Source: Williamsia limnetica (lineage in GTDB: Bacteria; Actinomycetota; Actinomycetes; Mycobacteriales; Mycobacteriaceae). Taken from it: a stretch of 64,000 bases of DNA. The stretch is taken from the NCBI RefSeq assembly GCF_003217475.1, contig NZ_QJSP01000009.1:124001-188000 (forward strand). Direction: 5' to 3'. The translations under genes and the position numbers were made by a program. The notes under the pieces are model-generated. The model searched no databases and was not told where the DNA came from. It was given only the letters and a program-made list of their open reading frames with translations. Shown here one piece after another: positions 34,162 through 43,212 of the stretch (positions are counted from its first letter, which is position 1; each line of letters starts with the position of its first letter).

Positions 34162-35168
34162 CCCGACCTCTTGGGCACTTCATCGTCGGCCCCCGGTCTC
34201 ACGGGGTCGTCCGGTACGCACACGCGGTTCTCGACGCCGCCGTTGCGCACGGAGGTGAACACCAATTCGTCGACGACAACGTCGTCTCCACCGAAAGTCT
34301 GGCGACTGCGACCGATTACGGAATCGTGCACATCCACGTCACCGACAGACTGTTCGGCGCGACCCCGGCGGAGGCGCAGCGGACCCTGCTCTCGATGATG
34401 GCAAAATTCCGGGCCCCGGTATCGGTGACCCTGCATGACATTCCACAGCCTTCCGACGGGGTACGCATGGGTGCTCGCTCCGCGTTCTATGCCGCGGCGG
34501 CGAGGGCAGCCGCCGGGGTGATCGTCTCAAGTCATCACGAGGCCGCACTGTTCGCCGAGTTCGTCGATGCGTCGATCGCGGTAGAGGTGGTGCCCCTCAT
34601 GTTCGACGGCGTCCGTGTTGAAAAGCGGACCCGCGCGGACCACATCACTGTGGGCGTTCTCGGGTTCCTGTATCCGGGAAAGGGACATCTGGAAACTTTG
34701 CGTGCCATGGCCGTTCTCGACCCGGCAGTTGGCTTCGTCGCGCTCGGTGCGCCGTCGCCGGGTCACGAACACCTCGTCCACGACCTGGAGAAAGTTGCGG
34801 CCGACTCGGGACGCAGGTGCGAGGTCACCGGCTTCCTCACGGACGATGAGATGCGGCGACGAATAGCCGAGGTCACCGTGCCGGTGGCCTACCACCGGCA
34901 CATGTCGGCCTCCGGTTCGATCAATGCCTGGGTCGCGGCAGGCCGTCGACCGCTGGTTCCGCGTACCGCGTACACCCGGGAGCTGACTGCGCGGTCGCCG
35001 GGGGTGGTGACGATGCATTCGAACAGCGACGCCGCCTTACGGTCTGCCATTGCGGCCGGGGTCGCGGACCCCGATCACACATGGGCGGACCCGTCGGTGA
35101 CGCCATCACCGACGGCGGTCGAGGTCGCGCAGACATATGACCGGCTTCTGCGACGGTGGAGCGCGTGA
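34158..35168 (+). CDS. GT-B (GT4-like) glycosyltransferase
   Basis: 336 residues. HFIVGPRSHGVVRYAHAVLDAA at the start and VGVLGFLYPGKGHLETLRAM at about 183-202 are GT4-type landmarks, with the nucleotide-sugar lobe behind. GFLTDDEMRRRIAEVTVPVAYHRHMSASGSINAW contains the Ser-rich loop replacing the usual ExxE. The sugar and acceptor are unknown. Overlaps both neighbours by 4 bases. Confidence 0.82.
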   Translation: MTRPLGHFIVGPRSHGVVRYAHAVLDAAVAHGGEHQFVDDNVVSTESLATATDYGIVHIHVTDRLFGATPAEAQRTLLSMMAKFRAPVSVTLHDIPQPSDGVRMGARSAFYAAAARAAAGVIVSSHHEAALFAEFVDASIAVEVVPLMFDGVRVEKRTRADHITVGVLGFLYPGKGHLETLRAMAVLDPAVGFVALGAPSPGHEHLVHDLEKVAADSGRRCEVTGFLTDDEMRRRIAEVTVPVAYHRHMSASGSINAWVAAGRRPLVPRTAYTRELTARSPGVVTMHSNSDAALRSAIAAGVADPDHTWADPSVTPSPTAVEVAQTYDRLLRRWSA

Positions 35169-36544
35169 GCGTCGTCAGCCTGGGGGATGGGCGTGTCGTT
35201 CCACCGGACAATCGGTGGGACCTCGTAGGTGAGTGTTCGGCGACACCGCGGGTCAGTGTCGTCATCCCGTACTACAACCAGCCTCGACAATTGTCCCTCG
35301 TTCTCGAGGCGCTGACTGTCCAGACGTATGACGCCGACCAACTCGAGATCGTGATCGCCGACGACGGATCGGCGGAGCCGCCTCCGGTCGACGGTTGGAC
35401 CTCCCGTCTGAGTGTTTCCGTGGTGAGGCAGTCGGACAAGGGCTTCCGCGCTGCAGCCGCCCGCAATCTCGGGGCAGCCGCGTCGACGGGGTCGGTACTG
35501 TGTTTTCTCGACGCAGATACCGTCCCCACCCCCGACTACATTCGTCAGGCCGTCAGGCTGCCCGCGTCCGCACCGGACGTCCTCGTCGTCGGACGCAGAG
35601 TGCATGCGGATCTGCGTGGGGTCTCTGCCGGAACCGTGGCCGACTTTTTCTCCGAGAACCCCGTTTGCGATCGATCACACGATGACCGCGAGCCTCGGTG
35701 GTTGGCGGACGCCTACGACCGCACATCGAACCTTCTGGACCCCGGGTGGGACGGCTATAAGTACGTCATCAGTGCCGTGTTCACCTGCAGTCGAGAGCTG
35801 TTCGACGACATAGGCGGGTTCGATCCTGCATTCGTACAGTACGGAGGAGAGGATTGGGAACTCGCGAACCGAGCGTTCATGATGGGCGCGGTGTTCGCCC
35901 ACGAACCCGCTGCGATCGCGTGGCACGACGGACCGGATTGGGCCGGGCGATCGGTTCCCGACCGGGTGGCTGAGAAGAACGCCGAAGCGCTGGCGCTCGC
36001 TCCGCTGATCACCGATCCCGCTGCCAGGACTTCCGGCCTTCGGTATTCGATCCCGGACGTCGCGGTGGTCGTCGCGACGGATGGACACACTGCAGCGTCA
36101 TTGATGCGGACGGTGGCCAGTGTTCTACGCGGCGTTGACGGAGCGGTCTGGTTGCATGGGCAGGAGGTTGAGAGTCTGTACAGCGCAATGGGTATCGATG
36201 ATTCGCGGGTGCGGTTCGGGAGGCCGGGGCGGGCGGTCGTCTCTCGCTGTCGATTTCTCCTCGAGGTGTCGGGGCGGCTGGTATTCGGTGAGAACAGTCA
36301 TGCGCTACTCGCCGGAGAACTCGGCCCAGGGCAAGCCGGGCAGGTGATCGTCGACTTCGACGGGTCGCAGTCGGCGACGGTCAGTGCGTGGTCCTCGCGT
36401 GCGCGCCACCGCTCGCGCCGATGGTCGAACCGGACCGGGCAAACCGAGGACGACCTGATCCGAACGTTGTTCGGCGTTCGTCACGTTACGTCGGATCAGG
36501 TCGGGATCGTGATTCGAGATGGAGATCCGTCGCTGTCCTGGTGA
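35165..36544 (+). CDS. Family 2 glycosyltransferase with extra C-terminal domain
   Basis: 459 residues from the GTG overlapping the previous stop; a GTG at 35156 is an alternative. VSVVIPYYNQPRQLSLVLEAL and VIADDGSAEPP form the GT2 nucleotide site, FLDADTVP is the DxD metal motif and GEDWELANRAF is the catalytic ED(W) helix, typical of chondroitin-polymerase-like GT2 enzymes. About 160 residues after the GT-A core are not assigned. Last gene of the WcbI unit. Confidence 0.88.
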   Translation: MSVVSLGDGRVVPPDNRWDLVGECSATPRVSVVIPYYNQPRQLSLVLEALTVQTYDADQLEIVIADDGSAEPPPVDGWTSRLSVSVVRQSDKGFRAAAARNLGAAASTGSVLCFLDADTVPTPDYIRQAVRLPASAPDVLVVGRRVHADLRGVSAGTVADFFSENPVCDRSHDDREPRWLADAYDRTSNLLDPGWDGYKYVISAVFTCSRELFDDIGGFDPAFVQYGGEDWELANRAFMMGAVFAHEPAAIAWHDGPDWAGRSVPDRVAEKNAEALALAPLITDPAARTSGLRYSIPDVAVVVATDGHTAASLMRTVASVLRGVDGAVWLHGQEVESLYSAMGIDDSRVRFGRPGRAVVSRCRFLLEVSGRLVFGENSHALLAGELGPGQAGQVIVDFDGSQSATVSAWSSRARHRSRRWSNRTGQTEDDLIRTLFGVRHVTSDQVGIVIRDGDPSLSW

Positions 36545-36568
36545 TCCTCCGAAACGGTTGTCGGGCTG

Positions 36569-37765
36569 TCAGTCGGGTTCGGTCCGCCCGAGGATCTCGT
36601 CGGAGATTATTCGCATCTGGATCTCGCTGGTGCCCTCGAAGATTTTCGTCAGCCGGGCGTCGCGCCAATACCGCTCGACCTGGAAGTCGGTGGTGTAACC
36701 GGCGCCGCCATGGATCTGGACGGCCTCACTGGTGACCTGCTCCGCCATCTCTGTTGCGACGAGTTTGCACATCGATGCTTCCAGCGAGCATCGCCGGCCG
36801 GTGTCGATGTCGGTGGCGACCGAGTACATCAACTGACGCGCAGCCTCGATGTCCGCCGCCATCTTGGCAATCTTGAACCGCAGGTACTGGAAGTCGGCCA
36901 GGGGATGCCCGAATTGGCGACGGGCGTGCATGTAGGCGATGGAATCCTCGAGAGCGCCGCGAGCCAGTCCGATAGCGCGCGCAGCGGTGTGGGCGCGACC
37001 CACCTCGAGTCCGGACACGGCCAGGTAGAAGCCCTTGCCCTCTTCACCGAGCATCCGATCTCTTGGTATCCGGAAGTTGTCGAAGGCGACTTCCCAGGTG
37101 TTCCATCCGAAGTACCCGATCTTGCGGATCTTGGTACCGGACATTCCCTCGGGAAAGTGGTTGCGTTGCTTGTCTATCAAGAACGCACTGATGCCGCGAT
37201 GAGGTTTGGCGGGATCTCCTCTCGGATCTGTTCTGGCGAAGAGAACCATGTAATCGGCCTCGTAGGCATAGGTGCACCACATCTTCGTGCCGTTGACGAC
37301 CCAGTCGTCACCATCGCGGGTGGCGCGGCAAGCGATGTTCGCGACGTCGGACCCGGCTTCGGCCTCGGACAGTGCATAGGCGCCGAGGTACTCCCCGCGT
37401 GCCACTCGGGGAAGAAGATCTGCTTCCTGCGCAGGTGTGAATCCGCCGCCCATCCCGTTGCCCCGCGCAAGCAGTCCGCTCACACTCATCCACGCCCGGG
37501 ACAGTTCCTCGGCCACCAAGCAGTATTCGAAAACCCCCAGCCCCAATCCACCGAACTGCTCGGGGATCATGATTCCGAAGAACCCGATTTCGGACATCGA
37601 TTTCTTGAGGGCGTCGGGAATGGTGCCCTGCACCGGGTCGAGTTCGTTCGCGACCGGAAACACCTGCGTCATGGCGAATTCGCGGGCGAGATCGCGGATC
37701 GCGAGTCGATCATCGGTCAGGTATCGAGGTGAATCGGCGCGGGGCTGTGATGGCCGATGGGTCAT
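36569..37765 (-). CDS. Acyl-CoA dehydrogenase
   Basis: 398 residues from the ATG at 37765; the open frame beyond has no family match. ALSEAEAGSDVANIACRATRDGDDWVVNGTKMWCT is the FAD/substrate region (ALSExxAGSD), and KIFEGTSEIQMRIISDEIL near the end carries the catalytic-base Glu region of the family. It introduces a 2,3 double bond into an acyl-CoA, with electrons going to ETF. Chain preference cannot be read from sequence. It is convergent with the glycosyltransferase unit and otherwise alone. Confidence 0.92.
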   Translation of the reverse strand: MTHRPSQPRADSPRYLTDDRLAIRDLAREFAMTQVFPVANELDPVQGTIPDALKKSMSEIGFFGIMIPEQFGGLGLGVFEYCLVAEELSRAWMSVSGLLARGNGMGGGFTPAQEADLLPRVARGEYLGAYALSEAEAGSDVANIACRATRDGDDWVVNGTKMWCTYAYEADYMVLFARTDPRGDPAKPHRGISAFLIDKQRNHFPEGMSGTKIRKIGYFGWNTWEVAFDNFRIPRDRMLGEEGKGFYLAVSGLEVGRAHTAARAIGLARGALEDSIAYMHARRQFGHPLADFQYLRFKIAKMAADIEAARQLMYSVATDIDTGRRCSLEASMCKLVATEMAEQVTSEAVQIHGGAGYTTDFQVERYWRDARLTKIFEGTSEIQMRIISDEILGRTEPD

Positions 37766-38221
37766 TATGCTCCTGCAGTCTGGTGATCTTGACTCGGACA
37801 CGAGTCGGCGTCGGTTCGGCGACCAGTTGTGATGCTCACCCAGTAGAACATGACCACTCGGGGCGCAGATGCGGCGACCCTTGATACGAGGCACTGCGGA
37901 TGTCACCGTGACAAAAGCGGCTAAAGCGTTGACCACGTGCGCATTTCGATTTTCGGGGAGTAGTCGTTCGCCGCGCTCAGTCAGATGGGAAATGGCGATT
38001 GACGACAACGGCGGAAGCGCCTGATCGACAACCGGATCGAGGTCTTGTGCGTAGGTGGCCGTCCGGCCTATTCTGGTGTCGCGGTTGACACCGAGCCGCG
38101 GCAGAGGACACCAGGCCGGCGTCGGGAGTTGTGCGACACAGGCCACGACGCATTCACGATCTATACGTTCTCGCGCAGGCTCCATCTATGCGGCGCGGGA
38201 TACGGGTCCGGGGACAACCGC
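37766..38221. other. 456-bp intergenic region
   Basis: Divergent gap between the acyl-CoA dehydrogenase and a small membrane protein. A plus-strand frame in phase with the latter is open from 38045 and could extend its N-terminus, but the added residues look non-coding. No clear palindrome or RNA gene was seen. Confidence 0.5.
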
Positions 38222-38491
38222 ATGCATTCGCGTGATGACGATTCGACAGAGGTCTCTCGAGAGCCGTCAGCGCTGCCTGACAGGTGGACGTCGCAGCCGA
38301 GCGCATTCAATGGGCGTGATGAACCCGATCTACCTGCGACCATTGCGCTCGCTGCAACGTTCGCCCTTGGCGTCGGGTCGGTGGTCTTCGTGGTGAGCCT
38401 CGTGCTCGGCGGACTGGTGTCGGCGCTGCTGAGCCTGCTGATCGTGGTCGGCGCGATCGGATCCGCATTCGTGCTTCGATGGCTCGAATAA
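38222..38491 (+). CDS. Small two-helix membrane protein (89 aa)
   Basis: 89 residues from the ATG at 38222. About 40 polar residues rich in Asp, Arg and Ser come first. Two hydrophobic helices follow: IALAATFALGVGSVVFVVS and a Leu-rich segment LVSALLSLLIVVGAIGSAFV. The C-terminus is RWLE. It resembles many uncharacterised actinobacterial membrane proteins; no function can be assigned. It precedes the thioesterase gene by 67 bases, with an inverted repeat between them. Confidence 0.6.
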   Translation: MHSRDDDSTEVSREPSALPDRWTSQPSAFNGRDEPDLPATIALAATFALGVGSVVFVVSLVLGGLVSALLSLLIVVGAIGSAFVLRWLE

Positions 38492-38521
38492 AGAGGTCGT
38501 TCGCGGACGACTACACTCATC

Positions 38522-38543
38522 TCAGTTAATCAAAAATAACTGA
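38522..38543. promoter_or_regulatory. AT-rich inverted repeat before the thioesterase
   Basis: TCAGTTA-N8-TAACTGA is a perfect 7-base inverted repeat, 15 bases upstream of the start at 38559. Size and symmetry suit a TetR-type operator; no cognate regulator is adjacent. Confidence 0.5.
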
Positions 38544-38558
38544 AATGGTGGAGCTCGG

Positions 38559-39329
38559 ATGGCGTATTTCGAACGGCTCGGACCCGAGACCTTTCGTCCC
38601 ACCCCGCACGTCGGAGGTGCCTGGAACCTCGAGGAACAGCACATCGCGCCTGCGCTGGGACTACTGGTCCACGCGGTGGAAGGCGACCGCGACGTCCGGC
38701 GAGACGACTGTCTCGTCATCGGAAGACTGTCCTACGACATTCTCGGCACTGTCCCGCTCGCGCCCTGCGACGTAGCGGTCACCGTCCTTCGTGGCGGTCG
38801 GACGATCGAGTTGGTGGAGGCCGTGCTGAGTCATGCCGACCGCGCGATCGTCCGGTTGCGTGCGTGGCTGATGCGCTCGGCGGAAAGCGCCACTGATGTC
38901 GGCACGTCGCTGCGTCCGATCGAGCCGCCGGAAGCATTCGAGGCGTGGGATCCGTCGACGCTGTGGCCAGGCGGGTTCATCGCCTCTACAGAGGTCCGGC
39001 GCAAATACGTCGAACCCGGCAGGGCCGTTTCGTGGGTGCGTACCGCACTGCCGCTGGTGGACGGAGAGCAGGCCAGTACGTTGGCGTCCGTCGCGGGTCT
39101 GCTCGATATCGCGAACGGACTGGCGGTTCGTGCCAATCCACGTGAAGTCGCCTATCCCAACCTGGATCTCACTGCACACCTCTTTCGGCAACCGGCGAGT
39201 CGGTGGATCGGGTTCGACACCTCGGTGTCGTTCGGCCCGGCCGGGATCGGGCTCACCAGCAGCACCCTTCACGACCTGTCGGGCCCAATCGGGACTCAGG
39301 CTCAGGTACTGACCATCCGCCCGCTGTGA
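38559..39329 (+). CDS. Thioesterase family protein (double hot-dog, TesB/4HBT_3-like)
   Basis: 256 residues. The N-terminal WNLEEQHIAPALGLLVHAVE and RLSYDILGTVPLAPCDVAVTVLRGGRTIELVEAVL are the first hot-dog of acyl-CoA thioesterase II-like proteins. The C-terminal half, with YPNLDLTAHLFRQP and WIGFDTSVSFGPAGIGLTSSTLHD, is the second. Members of this group hydrolyse acyl-CoAs. The promoter repeat at 38522 suggests dedicated control. The substrate is unknown. Confidence 0.82.
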   Translation: MAYFERLGPETFRPTPHVGGAWNLEEQHIAPALGLLVHAVEGDRDVRRDDCLVIGRLSYDILGTVPLAPCDVAVTVLRGGRTIELVEAVLSHADRAIVRLRAWLMRSAESATDVGTSLRPIEPPEAFEAWDPSTLWPGGFIASTEVRRKYVEPGRAVSWVRTALPLVDGEQASTLASVAGLLDIANGLAVRANPREVAYPNLDLTAHLFRQPASRWIGFDTSVSFGPAGIGLTSSTLHDLSGPIGTQAQVLTIRPL

Positions 39330-39507
39330 TCGGGTGCGGCTAGTGCCCCCGTGGTGGCCGCAACTGTCGCGAAGTTGGCCGCGTCGGCGATAGGGATCGG
39401 GTGCGGATACCTCCTATGTTGTGAGGACTATGGCCTACGTCACAGTCGGACGCTGTCGATCGCGCCGACCAGCGTAGGTCTGTCACCGCGGTGGAGAGGC
39501 CACGAAC

Positions 39508-40458
39508 ATGCCATTGGATGAGGTCAGTCAGGGATTTCTCGCAGAGATGGCGGCGACGCGCACTCCGCCGGTGCACGAGGGCACGCCCGCCATCGCACGG
39601 ATGTCAGGAATGGTCTTTGCCGGGTTGAGTGGACGTGGACCGGACGTCGGCGAGGTGCGGAACCTGCGTCTGGCCACGCCCGACGGCGACACGATCCGGG
39701 TGCGCGTGATTATCCCGGAGGACGCACCGCGGTCGGTCATCGTCTACTTCCACGGTGGAGGTTGGGTGATAGGCGATATCGACTTGCAGTACGACCATCT
39801 GGCTCGTGACCTGGCAACCCGCACCCGGTCGACGGTCGTGCTGGTCAATTACCGCAAGGCGCCCGAGCACCCCTTTCCGACCGCTCTCGAAGACAGCTGG
39901 CTCGGTCTGTCCTGGGCCGCAGGGAACGCCGGCGATCTCGCCGTCGCGGACGCTCCGCTGATCGTCGGCGGCGACAGTGCCGGGGGCAACATCGCGACTG
40001 TGTTGACACGATGGGCGCGGGACCGCGGTGGCCCTGCCATCGGTTGCCAGGTGCTGGTGTACCCGGTCACCGACTGCGACCTCGATCGCCCCTCCTATCT
40101 GGCGCCCGAGAATCAACTGCTTCTCGGCAGGGACACGATGGCCTGGTTCTGGGGCCACTACCTCGCCGACCCATCAGAGCGCATGAGTCCCGATGCCTCG
40201 CCCATACGTGCCGACAGTTTGGCGGACCTTCCGCCTGCGCTGGTGTACGTCGCGGAGTTCGATCCGCTCCATGACGAGGGTGTTGCGTATGCCGAGGCAT
40301 TACAAGCTGCCGGCGTTCCGGTGACGCTCGAAGAAGCAGCCGGGCAGATGCACGCCTACTTCCAGATGGCCAACATCTTCCCGGGCTACACCACGGGTAT
40401 CGAGCTCGTAGCCCAGTACATCGGAAAGTTCCTCGCAGACAACGGAAGAGGTGCCTGA
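39508..40458 (+). CDS. Alpha/beta-hydrolase, HSL-type esterase
   Basis: 316 residues. The oxyanion-hole motif HGGGWVIG (near residue 80) and nucleophile elbow GGDSAGGN (near 154) define the hormone-sensitive-lipase family; the Asp is in AEFDPLHDEG and the His in QMHAYFQM. It hydrolyses esters or lactones. The monooxygenase gene follows after 2 bases. The pair therefore fits a ketone-to-ester-to-acid route, with this enzyme cutting the product. Confidence 0.92.
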   Translation: MPLDEVSQGFLAEMAATRTPPVHEGTPAIARMSGMVFAGLSGRGPDVGEVRNLRLATPDGDTIRVRVIIPEDAPRSVIVYFHGGGWVIGDIDLQYDHLARDLATRTRSTVVLVNYRKAPEHPFPTALEDSWLGLSWAAGNAGDLAVADAPLIVGGDSAGGNIATVLTRWARDRGGPAIGCQVLVYPVTDCDLDRPSYLAPENQLLLGRDTMAWFWGHYLADPSERMSPDASPIRADSLADLPPALVYVAEFDPLHDEGVAYAEALQAAGVPVTLEEAAGQMHAYFQMANIFPGYTTGIELVAQYIGKFLADNGRGA

Positions 40459-40460
40459 AC

Positions 40461-42050
40461 ATGGTTGATCACGATGTCGTCATCATCGGCGCGGGATTTT
40501 CCGGGCTGTATCAGCTGTACAAACTCCGGCAACTCGGTTTCAACGCCATCATCCTCGAAGCAGGCCCCGAGGTGGGCGGCACGTGGTACTGGAATCGGTA
40601 CCCGGGCGCCCGCTGCGACATCGAATCGATCGAATATTCATACTCATTCGACCCCGAACTGGAGCAGGAGTGGAACTGGTCGGAACGCTACGCAGCGCAA
40701 CCCGAACTCCTCGCCTATATCCGGCATGTCACCGAGAAACATGATCTCCGGAGGGACATCGAGTTCGAGGCCCGCGTGACCGCACTCGATTTCGATGACG
40801 ACTCCTGCCGATGGAGGGTCCGTGCCGAGGACGGTGTCGATCGCACCGCGCGTTTTGTCGTCGCTGCGACAGGGTGCCTATCCGTACCCACTCAACCCGA
40901 CATCGAGGGCGTCGGCGACTTCGGCGGCGAAACCTATTGGACGTGGGACTGGCCCGAGGGCGGCGCCGACCTGACGGGCAGACGTGTTGCCGTTGTCGGC
41001 ACCGGATCATCGGGGCTGCAGACCATCACGACCATCGCGCCGGATGTCGGGCACCTCACTGTCTTCCAGCGCACGCCGGTGTTCGCGGTCCCGGCTTTCA
41101 ACCGCGAGATCGACGACGAGTTGGTCGTGGTGAAGTCGCGATACCGTGAGTTCCGGGCCGAGAGTCGATTGACCCGCGGTGGCGCGCACTGTGCAGATCC
41201 CGATCCCAAGTTCTTCGACCAATACAGTCCCGAAGAGGCCGTAGAAGAGTTGTCACGACGGTGGGCCGACGGTGGATTGTGCTATCAGCAGTCGTTCCTC
41301 GACCTGGTCCAGGACCCGTCGGTCAACAAGGCAGCCGCCGACTTCGTCGCGGACCGTATCCGCGACAAGGTCATCGACCCGATTCTCGCCGAGAAGTTGA
41401 TACCCACCACGTATCCCATTGCGACCAAACGCATGTGCGTCGATACGGGCTACTACGAGGTGTACAACCGGGACAACGTCACGCTGGTCGATCTGCGCGA
41501 GGATCCACTGAAGCGGGTCACCGCTCGCGGCATCATCGCCGGGGACACCGAGCACGAGTTCGACGTCATCATCTTCGCCACCGGTTTCGATGCGATGACC
41601 GGTGCGCTGAGTGCCATCGACATCCGGCACGGGGAGGTGACGCTGAGCGAGAAATGGGCGGACGGGCCCCGGACGTATCTGGGCCTGATGTCGGCAGGAC
41701 TGCCGAACCTGTTCACCATCACCGGGCCGCAGAGCCCGTCGGTGCTGTCGAACATGCTGACCTCCATCGAGCAGCATGTCGAGTGGATCACCGATGTGCT
41801 GACAGTGATGCGTGATCGAGGCCAGCGCCGTATCGAGCCAGAGGAGCAGGCGGAACGCAGCTGGGTTGACATCACCAACGACACCGCGGACATGACACTC
41901 TTCCCACAGGCGGCATCGTGGTACATGGGAGCCAACGTGCCGGGCAAACGGCAGGTCTTCTTGCCGTTCGTCGCCGGCGTCGACGTATACAAACAGATCT
42001 GCGACGGGGTTGCCGTCGCCGACTATCACGGCTTCGAGATCACTGCCTGA
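40461..42050 (+). CDS. Flavin monooxygenase of the Baeyer-Villiger group
   Basis: 529 residues. FAD motif VIIGAGFSGLYQLYKLR (7-23), the second BVMO fingerprint GGTWYWNRYPGARCD (39-53) and NADPH motif VAVVGTGSSGLQTI (177-190) are all present. The main fingerprint FxGxxxHxxxWP is found as F154-G156 to W164-P165, but the His at position 160 is Trp. That His matters in studied BVMOs, so activity may be altered. It likely inserts oxygen next to a ketone, with the esterase upstream acting next. The convergent AraC gene ends 3 bases away. Confidence 0.88.
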   Translation: MVDHDVVIIGAGFSGLYQLYKLRQLGFNAIILEAGPEVGGTWYWNRYPGARCDIESIEYSYSFDPELEQEWNWSERYAAQPELLAYIRHVTEKHDLRRDIEFEARVTALDFDDDSCRWRVRAEDGVDRTARFVVAATGCLSVPTQPDIEGVGDFGGETYWTWDWPEGGADLTGRRVAVVGTGSSGLQTITTIAPDVGHLTVFQRTPVFAVPAFNREIDDELVVVKSRYREFRAESRLTRGGAHCADPDPKFFDQYSPEEAVEELSRRWADGGLCYQQSFLDLVQDPSVNKAAADFVADRIRDKVIDPILAEKLIPTTYPIATKRMCVDTGYYEVYNRDNVTLVDLREDPLKRVTARGIIAGDTEHEFDVIIFATGFDAMTGALSAIDIRHGEVTLSEKWADGPRTYLGLMSAGLPNLFTITGPQSPSVLSNMLTSIEQHVEWITDVLTVMRDRGQRRIEPEEQAERSWVDITNDTADMTLFPQAASWYMGANVPGKRQVFLPFVAGVDVYKQICDGVAVADYHGFEITA

Positions 42051-42052
42051 GG

Positions 42053-43132
42053 TCAGCCCGGGCGATGCGGATCGCTCCAGCGCCGCATCGCGCGGGTGAA
42101 GCTGGACCAGTCGCGGTACCCCAGACGTTCGGCGATCTGAGTGCGCGGCAGTGAGGTATCCCGAAGTAGGTCGTGGGCCACGCTGCGTCGCGTGTCGTCG
42201 TGGATCTCTCGGTACGAGGTCCCCTCGCGCGTCAGGCAGCGTCGCAGGGTCCTACTCGAGTACTGCAGGTCGGCTGCGCATTCGTCAAGTGTGCGGTCGA
42301 GGGTCGGCAGGGTCATCAAATGAGCGCGCACGCGCCCAGCTACTCCACCCGAGCGGACGCGCTCGGCGCGAATTCTCTCGCAGTGGTCGACCATCACCGC
42401 TTCGGTGTGCTCGTTCGCCATGGGCAGTTGCCAATCGAGGTAGTCCTTGTCGAAGATCAGTTCCGTGCGATCGTGGCCGAACAGGACCGGTACGCCGAAT
42501 ATCGCCCGATACCGGGCGACCGCGTCGGGTGGCGGCGGCTCGTGCTCGAAATGAACCTCTTGCAGGGGATCGGCTGAAGGATGCGCAAAGAGTTCGCGCT
42601 GCATCTGCAGGCTCGCGCTGATGTCGCGCTCGATCACGAAACACGCTATGTCGTCAGGAACATTGTCTGTGCGCAGGGTCAGCGCCCACCGGTCACCGGG
42701 ACGGAACTCGCCGTGAATCGTCGAGAACGCGAAGGTCAGCGGTGAATAGCGAAGACCAAGGCGGACCATGTCGGACACCACCGAGCACGTCATGAGTAAG
42801 TAGCCGTAGTACCCGTAGGCCGTCAGGTGGTGATCGCGGCCGATCTCCACGCCCATACCGGGCAAGTCATCGAAGGCGTGAAGGAGGTTGCGGATGACGG
42901 CTATTTCTTGTTGTGCCTCGATCAGGTGCTCGGCATCGGCCAGTGCATCGGCGCTGATTCCGGTCCCGGACAACAACGTTTCCGTGGCGCACCCGCGATG
43001 GGCGGCCCAATCACAGATCAGCGAGATCCCCACCGTCGTTCGCGGGTGGTCCCACGGATCCGTGGTGGCGGCGAAAACCCTGGGGTAACCGTGGGCGTCT
43101 ACAGGCGCATGACCGATGACGGCATCGCTCAT
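42053..43132 (-). CDS. AraC family regulator (arabinose-binding-domain type)
   Basis: 359 residues. The N-terminal domain (AIGHAPVDAHG through AYGYYGYLLMTCSVVSDMVRLGLRY) is the ligand-binding type seen in OruR/ArgR-like and Rv1395-like regulators. The C-terminal double helix-turn-helix contains TLDECAADLQYSSRTLRRCL and TQIAERLGYRDWSSFTRAMRRW. It is convergent with the monooxygenase gene, an arrangement in which such regulators often activate BVMO-esterase operons. That target is inferred. Confidence 0.88.
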   Translation of the reverse strand: MSDAVIGHAPVDAHGYPRVFAATTDPWDHPRTTVGISLICDWAAHRGCATETLLSGTGISADALADAEHLIEAQQEIAVIRNLLHAFDDLPGMGVEIGRDHHLTAYGYYGYLLMTCSVVSDMVRLGLRYSPLTFAFSTIHGEFRPGDRWALTLRTDNVPDDIACFVIERDISASLQMQRELFAHPSADPLQEVHFEHEPPPPDAVARYRAIFGVPVLFGHDRTELIFDKDYLDWQLPMANEHTEAVMVDHCERIRAERVRSGGVAGRVRAHLMTLPTLDRTLDECAADLQYSSRTLRRCLTREGTSYREIHDDTRRSVAHDLLRDTSLPRTQIAERLGYRDWSSFTRAMRRWSDPHRPG

Positions 43133-43212
43133 GTACTCGCCCCTGGCTGCATGTGACCAGTATCATGACCTGAAGTGCAGGAAGCAACAAGACGGCTGGT
43201 CGCGGGATTGGC

